Positions 7,191-11,483 of a stretch of DNA of 11,483 nucleotides are shown here, piece by piece. The notes beneath the pieces are model-generated. The model did not search any database and was not told the DNA's origin. It worked only from the letters and a program-made list of their open reading frames with translations. The stretch lies in the NCBI GenBank assembly GCA_035711465.1, contig DASTCC010000225.1, forward strand, positions 1 through 11,483. Direction: 5' to 3'. This DNA is from DASTCC01 sp035711465. Its GTDB lineage: Bacteria; Acidobacteriota; Vicinamibacteria; Vicinamibacterales; SCN-69-37. The first letter of the stretch is position 1. Every line of letters starts with the position of its first letter. A program made the position numbers and the translations under genes.

Positions 7191-8131
7191 TCCTGATCTG
7201 CGGCGGCCTTGCCGACGGCGTCACCGAGCTCGTCTGTTCGCGGCTCGAGGACTGCGGCTATCGGTACCGCCTGCTCGATCTCGCGCGGTTCCCCGAGGAC
7301 TACCGCATCGCCGTGCGCTGGACGGATCGCGGGCCGGCCGGCTGGATTGCGGGCGACGGCTGGCGCCTGGACCTCGACGAGATCAGCGGCGCCTACGTGC
7401 GCTTTCTCAGCCCCGACGATCGGCCGCCGCTCGCGCATCTCGATCCCGCCGACGCGCGAGCGCTGCGCACCGAGGGCGACCTCAGCCTGATGGCGCTCGT
7501 CGAGGATCTCGCCTGTCCGGTCGTCAACCGCGTCAGCGGAGGGCTCGCGAACAATTCCAAGCCGTACCAGGCGCTCCTCATCAGCCGCGCCGGACTGCGC
7601 GTGCCGCCGACGCTCGTCACGAGCGATCCTGCGGCGGTCAGGGCGTTTCTCGCCGAGCACGGCGACGTCGTCTACAAGTCGGCCAGCGGCGTGCGATCGA
7701 TCGTGCGCCGCCTGGGCGCCGAGCAACTCGAGCGTCTCGATCTGCTCGAGCATGGGCCGGCGCAGTTCCAGGCATTCATCCCCGGCCGCAACATCCGTGT
7801 GCACACCGTCGGCGATCGGATCTTCGCCACCGCCATCGAATCGGACGCCGTGGATTACCGCTACGCCCACGTCGACGGCCTGACGTCGGCCCTCGAGCCC
7901 GTCAGGCTGCCGGCCGCCGCCGGCGACGCGTGCCTGCGGCTCTCTCGCGAGTTCGATCTGCTCTTCGCCGGCATCGATCTGAAAGAGACACCGGCCGGCG
8001 AGCTCTACTGCTTCGAAGTCAATCCCTCCCCCGGTTTTCTGTACTACGAACGTCACACCGGACAGCCGATCAGCATGGCGGTCGCCGACCTGCTGCGCGG
8101 CAACATCTCCCCGCGGCATCCACTCAACTAG
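7187..8131 (+). CDS. RimK/microviridin-type ATP-grasp ligase
   Basis: A 314-residue ATP-grasp enzyme. Such enzymes activate a carboxylate as acyl phosphate with ATP and join it to an amine or hydroxyl. Residues 1-118 are the pre-ATP-grasp domain (MILICGG start, CPVVNR at 110-115). The ATP-grasp fold follows: NNSKP (122-126), LRVPPTLVTSD (137-147), VVYKS with Lys164 for ATP, QAFIPGRNIRVH (195-206), AGIDLK with Asp264, and CFEVNPSPGF with Glu277 and Asn279 as metal ligands. These all match RimK and the MvdC/MvdD-like peptide ligases, as does the ending PISMAVADLL. It starts at GTG 7187, overlapping the stop of its degenerate paralogue, and is followed 11 bases later by a small charged protein. 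That context suggests the small protein as substrate, graspetide-style. Alternatives are amino-acid addition to a protein tail (RimK-like) or a small-molecule ligase. Enzyme class is secure; substrate is inference. Confidence 0.88.
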   Translation: MILICGGLADGVTELVCSRLEDCGYRYRLLDLARFPEDYRIAVRWTDRGPAGWIAGDGWRLDLDEISGAYVRFLSPDDRPPLAHLDPADARALRTEGDLSLMALVEDLACPVVNRVSGGLANNSKPYQALLISRAGLRVPPTLVTSDPAAVRAFLAEHGDVVYKSASGVRSIVRRLGAEQLERLDLLEHGPAQFQAFIPGRNIRVHTVGDRIFATAIESDAVDYRYAHVDGLTSALEPVRLPAAAGDACLRLSREFDLLFAGIDLKETPAGELYCFEVNPSPGFLYYERHTGQPISMAVADLLRGNISPRHPLN

Positions 8132-8134
8132 GAG
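8131..8134 (+). promoter_or_regulatory. Ribosome binding site of the small charged protein
   Basis: GGAG begins on the last base of the ligase stop codon and ends eight bases before the ATG at 8143. It is one of the two clearest Shine-Dalgarno signals in the window. It suggests the small protein is made in larger amounts than the two upstream enzymes, as expected for a substrate. Confidence 0.65.
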
Positions 8135-8142
8135 ACACGAAC

Positions 8143-8595
8143 ATGGCCAAGCGCACCGGCAAGGAACCCTTCGTCTCGAAGGAGGACCGACCAGCGGTTC
8201 AGCTCAAGTCCGACACTCCGGTCAACACGCTCACGGTGCGCGATCTCGTGACGCTCCTCGGCGTGGTCGGCGGAACCCGCAAGGACTTCTGGGACGGCAA
8301 GTCCTGGCAGAAGGACGACTTCGACGGCCCGATCATCTGGAAGCGGGACATCAAGGAACAGAAGGACAAGGAGAAAGAGAAGGACTTCAAGGAGGGCAAG
8401 GAGCACAAGGATCACAAGGAGAAGCGCGAGATCAAAGAGGTGAAGGCCGAGAAGCTCGAAGTCGACGCCGGCGGCGTCCTCGAGAGCTCGCCGGATCCGC
8501 GCCTCGAGCAGGTGATTCGCGCCGTCAGCGGCATCTCGGCCAAGGTCGATCAGCTCGCCGATCAGGTCGCCGCCCTCAAGAAGGGCAAAGGGTAA
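8143..8595 (+). CDS. Small Lys/Glu/Asp-rich protein, candidate substrate of the ATP-grasp ligase
   Basis: A 150-residue protein with no recognised family and no cysteine. Four zones are visible. Residues 1-26 are polar. Residues 27-44 form a likely hydrophobic helix (VNTLTVRDLVTLLGVVGG), a plausible recognition element like the helical leaders of graspetide precursors. Residues 45-66 are aromatic and acidic, with a loose internal repeat (KDFWDGK, then KDDFDG). Residues 67-108 are almost entirely Lys, Glu, Asp and His with few hydrophobics. The C-terminus (119-147) is an amphipathic coiled coil (RLEQVIRAVSGISAKVDQ). It is co-directional with, and 11 bases behind, the ligase. In graspetides the ligase joins Asp/Glu side chains to Ser/Thr/Lys of the core, and this sequence is rich in all of those residues. 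At 150 residues it is longer than classical precursors, so a structural or polyglutamylated protein is equally possible. The gene is real (good ribosome site, codon use); the role is inference. Confidence 0.7.
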   Translation: MAKRTGKEPFVSKEDRPAVQLKSDTPVNTLTVRDLVTLLGVVGGTRKDFWDGKSWQKDDFDGPIIWKRDIKEQKDKEKEKDFKEGKEHKDHKEKREIKEVKAEKLEVDAGGVLESSPDPRLEQVIRAVSGISAKVDQLADQVAALKKGKG

Positions 8596-8612
8596 CGAAC
8601 GTCAGGCTGGAT

Positions 8613-8673
8613 GAGGCCGGAGGCACGGCGCCGACCGATCGCTCGGGCGATCGTCGGCGTCGACACCGGCCTC
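8613..8673 (+). other. Nested inverted repeat after the ATP-grasp cassette
   Basis: An outer stem pairs GAGGCCGG (8613-8620) with CCGGCCTC (8666-8673). Inside it CGCCGAC plus GATCGC (8629-8642, with C8636 bulged) pairs with GCGATC plus GTCGGCG (8647-8659) around a TCGG loop, making 13 pairs. It starts 18 bases after the small-protein stop and ends 20 bases before the -35 of the next gene. The likely role is transcript termination or 3' end protection, but there is no T-run. A small structured RNA or a protein-bound palindrome is possible. Confidence 0.5.
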
Positions 8674-8693
8674 GGATCCCGGCCGATGCGCCG

Positions 8694-8722
8694 TTGACTT
8701 CGGCTCACCGCCCCCGCAGAAT
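8694..8722 (+). promoter_or_regulatory. Promoter of the hydrolase gene, probably leaderless
   Basis: TTGACT at 8694-8699 (5 of 6), a 17-base spacer and CAGAAT at 8717-8722 (4 of 6) are followed by six bases and the ATG at 8729. The predicted start is the A of the ATG. No Shine-Dalgarno exists in the short gap. This is the best of the three candidate leaderless promoters here. Confidence 0.55.
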
Positions 8723-8728
8723 GCGCCC

Positions 8729-9592
8729 ATGTGCGACCAGGATCACTTCGATGACGATCGTCAGGAATACGAAGCGCGCGGTCTCGTGACCCGCCGCCAG
8801 TTCGGCGTCCTCGTCGCCGCCGGCATCTCGCTGGCGCTGCCCGCCGTGCCCAACGCGCAGGCGGTCACCGAATCCGACGTCAACATCACGACGCCCGACG
8901 GCATCTGCGACGCGTACTTCGTCCGGCCGGCGAACGGCACCGCGGCGGCGGTGGTGATGTGGCCGGACATCTTCGGCCTCCGTCCGGCGTTCCGTCAGAT
9001 GGGCAAGCGCCTCGCGCAATCCGGCTATTCGGTACTCGTCGTCAACCCTTTCTACCGCACGCAGAAGGCGCCGACCGCGGCCAAGGGTGCGGCGACGCCC
9101 ATCCCTGAACTGCGTCCGCTCGCCGCCGCGCTCAACGAGACGACGCAGATGACCGACGCCAAGGCCTTCGTCTCCTGGCTCGATCTGCAGCCGTCGGTGG
9201 CGAAGAACCGCAAGGTCGGCACGCAGGGCTACTGCATGAGCGGTCCGTTCGCGTTCCGCACTGCCGTCGCCGTTCCCGACCGCGTCGGCGCCGTCGCCTC
9301 GTTCCATGGCGGGGGCCTCGTCACCCAGCAACCCAACAGCCCGCATCTCCAGGCCGCGGCCACCAAGGCGCAGTTCCTCGTCGCCATCGCCGCCAACGAC
9401 GATCAGCGATCGCCCAACGAGAAGACGGTGCTGAAGGACACTTTCTCGAAGGCGAATCTTCAGGCTGAGATTGAAGTCTACGAGGGCGCCGCGCACGGCT
9501 GGTGCCCGCCGGACTCGGGCGTCTACAACGAGCCGCAGGCGGAGAAAGCGTGGGCTCGGTTGCTGGCGATGTACGGCAAGGCACTGGCCTAG
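8729..9592 (+). CDS. Tat-exported dienelactone-hydrolase family protein
   Basis: A 287-residue alpha/beta hydrolase of the dienelactone hydrolase family. The N-terminus carries a twin-arginine signal: a polar leader, TRRQFGVLV (21-29), a hydrophobic core and a likely cleavage site after PNAQA (residue 45). The catalytic triad is visible. The nucleophile is Cys169 in GYCMSG (instead of the GxSxG of esterases, as usual for this family), the acid is in ANDDQ (Asp224 or Asp225), and His256 is in AAHGW. A conserved WPDIFGL segment follows strand three, and SFHGGGL (191-197) is typical. It probably cleaves an ester or lactone in the periplasm; the substrate is unknown. It has its own promoter and is separated from the ATP-grasp cassette by a large hairpin, so a shared pathway is not implied. 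It converges on the minus-strand genes with a 21-base gap. Confidence 0.88.
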   Translation: MCDQDHFDDDRQEYEARGLVTRRQFGVLVAAGISLALPAVPNAQAVTESDVNITTPDGICDAYFVRPANGTAAAVVMWPDIFGLRPAFRQMGKRLAQSGYSVLVVNPFYRTQKAPTAAKGAATPIPELRPLAAALNETTQMTDAKAFVSWLDLQPSVAKNRKVGTQGYCMSGPFAFRTAVAVPDRVGAVASFHGGGLVTQQPNSPHLQAAATKAQFLVAIAANDDQRSPNEKTVLKDTFSKANLQAEIEVYEGAAHGWCPPDSGVYNEPQAEKAWARLLAMYGKALA

Positions 9593-9613
9593 CGCGAGGC
9601 GCGCGACGACGCG

Positions 9614-9826
9614 TCACTCGACCCAGACGATCACGCTGATCTCGCCGGGTTTCACATAATCGGCGACGATCCCCGGCCCGAATGCGGCGAGGTCGTCGGC
9701 GGTCAGCCGGAAGCGTTCGGGCGCGAGTCCGAGCTGCGACAGGATGTTCACCGAGCTGAATCGCATCAGCCAGAGCGGCACGCGCGCTCGCATCACGCGA
9801 CCGCGGCGATCGACCATTTGATCCAC
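9614..9826 (-). CDS. Small protein of unknown function downstream of the propeller gene
   Basis: A minus-strand frame of up to 70 residues, 10 bases after the stop of the large propeller gene and probably in the same transcript. The core (RVPLWLMRF, then LTADDLAAFGPGIVADYV, ending EISVIVWVE) looks like a real small domain: an amphipathic PLWLMR helix, a helix, and a C-terminal beta hairpin. It loosely resembles the C-terminal part of SHOCT-like small proteins, from memory and weakly. Start choices are GTG at 9826, ATG at 9817 and ATG at 9793 (59 residues); none has a strong ribosome site. A 13-codon reading frame starting at ATG 9834, with GAGAAG upstream, overlaps it in another frame and might couple its translation or mark a frameshifted longer N-terminus. 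Confidence 0.5.
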   Translation of the reverse strand: MDQMVDRRGRVMRARVPLWLMRFSSVNILSQLGLAPERFRLTADDLAAFGPGIVADYVKPGEISVIVWVE

Positions 9827-9836
9827 GGCCGCATGG

Positions 9837-11483
9837 CTACTTCTCGCGCTGCGCCATCCAGATGTCCGATTCGTTGCGGCCGCCGCCGACGAACACCGTT
9901 CGCCCGTCCGGCGAAACCGCCGGCATGAGGGCGGTGTTCAACTCGAACGGGAACGGGCCGCCGATGACGCGTCGACGCTTCCCCGTGTCGATCACGGCCA
10001 GCTGGCCGCCGACGACGAACACGATGTGCTGCTCGTCGAGCCACGTCGGAAGTCCCATTTCGGTGGTCTCGCGCGAGATCCAGGTCTCGCCGGTCTTCAG
10101 GTCGTGCCATCCGACCCCGATACGCGCGCCCGCCGGCGACATCGCCAGCCCCGCCAGCCGCTGGCCGTCGCGCGTGATCGCATGCGGCCGCAGAAACCCG
10201 CCGTCGATCCGAATCTGCGGCATCGCCTCGCCCGCCTGCGGCGTCTTGGCGCCGATCGGAAACGTGTACGACAGATTCTGCGCGGACGTGACGTACGTCC
10301 AGATGCGGCGACCCGCCGGATCGTAGAACGCCCAGTTGAGGCTGTCGTTCGGCCGCGACGAAATCTGCGTCAGGCCGCTGCCGTCCTTTTTGATCGTCCA
10401 GGCCTCGTACTTGCCGCTGCGGTTCGAGTAGAACAGCAGCTCGTTGCCGTCGGGAGACCACATCGGCACGCGATCGCGATGTGCGTCGTCGGTGACGCGT
10501 CGCAGGCCGGTGCCGTCGATGCGGCTGACCCAGATGTCCTCGACCGGGCGGAGGCCGGAGATGGCGAGCATCCCGCCGTCGGGTGACACGGAGGTCGGCG
10601 CGAACGTGCCGTTCTGCTGAAAGAGGAATCGCGGTTCACCGGCGACGTCGCCGCGCGGTGTCAGCGCGATGGCCACGGGATTGACCGAATTCACGAGCGA
10701 CGCGAACACGAGCCGCCGGCCATCCCGCGACAGCGCCGGGTCGGACAACGACGCCGGAACGCCGTTGGTTACCGGTTCCGGCGCGCCGGTCGGGCGGCCG
10801 GACGCCTCGTCGATCGGGATTCGCCAGAGGTTCATCGCCCCGCCGCGATCGCTCGCGAAGTACAGATGCCGGCCGTCCGGCGCCCAGACCACGCTCCAGT
10901 CCAGCGCCGCGTCGGTCGTGACCTGCACCGGTTCGCCGCCCTCGCGACCGATGGTGAAGATGTCACGCTGGCCAGCGTCATTGGCCCAGTACGCGATCCG
11001 CGTCCCGGACGGCGACCACGCCGGTTGCACGGCATCGCCCCTGGTCAACATTCGAATCGCACCGGTCGCAAGGTCGACCACTGACAGCGCGCTGACGATC
11101 ACGCGTGACGCCGGAGTCACGATGCGCTCCTGGCAGAAGACGATCTCCTTGCCGTCCGGCGACCAGGCGGGATGGAACCCGGTGTCGGTCACCCGCCGCT
11201 CCGACTCGCCGGTGGCGCCGACGACGAAGATGCCGCCGTCGTCGACGTCCGATTCGTGGAAGGCGATCGAGCGGCCGTCGGGCGAGAACTTCGGCGCCCC
11301 TTCGTTGCGCGAAGGATCGGCGGCAACCCGCGTGACCGTGCGGCCGCCGACGCGGCGGACGTGGATGTCCCAGTTGCCGGCGGCTTCGGCCGCGTAGGCG
11401 ATCGAGTCGCCGTCGGGCGAGATCGACGGCTCGACCTCGCGGCCGCCGTCGTCGGTGAGCTGCGTGAACTGCGACCAGGATTC
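9837..11483 (-). CDS. PD40/TolB-like beta-propeller protein, N-terminus outside the window
   Basis: The frame stays open from the stop at 9837 to the right edge (548 residues visible), so the gene is partial at its 5' end; the GTG at 11192 is not its start. The visible part is a run of about ten PD40 blades: PSISPDGDSIAY, PKFSPDGRSIAF, PAWSPDGKEIVF, PAWSPSGTRIAY, VVWAPDGRHLYF, PALSRDGRRLVF, PMWSPDGNELLF, PAVSPDGRTVFVGG and weaker copies. This would build one or two propellers, generally used for protein or ligand binding outside the cytoplasm. The opening (QFTQLTDDGG, DIHVRRVGG) and GGIFVVGATGE resemble the C-terminal sensor half of acidobacterial Ser/Thr kinases or wHTH regulators. TolB itself is about 430 residues, so the visible part alone is too long for a plain TolB. 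The kinase half is inference and lies beyond the edge. Confidence 0.88.
   Translation of the reverse strand, partial: ESWSQFTQLTDDGGREVEPSISPDGDSIAYAAEAAGNWDIHVRRVGGRTVTRVAADPSRNEGAPKFSPDGRSIAFHESDVDDGGIFVVGATGESERRVTDTGFHPAWSPDGKEIVFCQERIVTPASRVIVSALSVVDLATGAIRMLTRGDAVQPAWSPSGTRIAYWANDAGQRDIFTIGREGGEPVQVTTDAALDWSVVWAPDGRHLYFASDRGGAMNLWRIPIDEASGRPTGAPEPVTNGVPASLSDPALSRDGRRLVFASLVNSVNPVAIALTPRGDVAGEPRFLFQQNGTFAPTSVSPDGGMLAISGLRPVEDIWVSRIDGTGLRRVTDDAHRDRVPMWSPDGNELLFYSNRSGKYEAWTIKKDGSGLTQISSRPNDSLNWAFYDPAGRRIWTYVTSAQNLSYTFPIGAKTPQAGEAMPQIRIDGGFLRPHAITRDGQRLAGLAMSPAGARIGVGWHDLKTGETWISRETTEMGLPTWLDEQHIVFVVGGQLAVIDTGKRRRVIGGPFPFELNTALMPAVSPDGRTVFVGGGRNESDIWMAQREK

Noticed and set aside
7139..8119. 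A 326-codon minus-strand frame opposite the ATP-grasp ligase
   Set aside because: The plus strand has complete ATP-grasp motifs and coupled starts; the opposite frame has no family features.
8340..8455. Lys/Glu codon tract considered as a DNA tandem repeat or CRISPR-like array
   Set aside because: No fixed repeat unit or spacer length; the pattern comes from biased amino-acid composition in an intact frame.
8705..9496. A 263-codon minus-strand frame opposite the dienelactone hydrolase
   Set aside because: Shadow of a gene with a clear Tat signal, catalytic residues and promoter on the plus strand.
10669..11397. A 242-codon plus-strand frame opposite the propeller gene, rich in Ser, Thr, Pro and Arg
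   Set aside because: It is the complement of repeated PD40 motifs; the repeated SGDQ-type strings come from WSPDG codons read backwards.

Overview
The window is GC-rich and gene-dense. It reads like a chromosome segment from an Acidobacteriota bacterium, possibly of the Vicinamibacteria type. The main reason is two permeases of the ADOP family (acidobacterial duplicated orphan permease), which is strongly expanded in that phylum. A large PD40/TolB-like beta-propeller protein is a second feature common there. The taxonomic call is inference. No rRNA, tRNA, insertion sequence or CRISPR array was seen, and no gap between genes exceeds about 170 bases.

Layout, plus strand. First comes an ADOP permease with an N-terminal prefix domain (91-2787), behind a good sigma70-like promoter and a clear Shine-Dalgarno. 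It is followed by a TIR-like protein of the CAP12/Pycsar effector type with a C-terminal winged-helix-like region (2819-3643), and then by a second ADOP permease without the prefix (3698-6133). A separate three-gene cassette follows: a degenerate ATP-grasp paralogue (6300-7190), an apparently active RimK/microviridin-type ATP-grasp ligase whose start overlaps the previous stop (7187-8131), and a 150-residue Lys/Glu/Asp-rich protein with its own ribosome binding site (8143-8595). A Tat-exported dienelactone-hydrolase-like protein (8729-9592) ends the plus-strand block.

Minus strand. A small protein (9614-9826) lies just downstream of a large PD40 propeller protein that runs off the right edge (9837-11483, N-terminus missing). 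The N-terminus may be a Ser/Thr kinase or wHTH domain, as in many acidobacterial relatives, but that part is not in the window.

The most interesting unit is the ATP-grasp cassette at 6162-8595. The tandem catalytic plus pseudo-catalytic pair, directly followed by a small, cysteine-free, charged protein with a hydrophobic N-terminal helix, has the architecture of a graspetide-like (omega-ester/omega-amide peptide) or other protein-tailoring system. Its putative substrate has an unusual composition. Second is the TIR-winged-helix protein between two permeases. A third theme is promoter geometry: at three genes the -35/-10 candidates place the predicted transcription start on the start codon, suggesting leaderless mRNAs.
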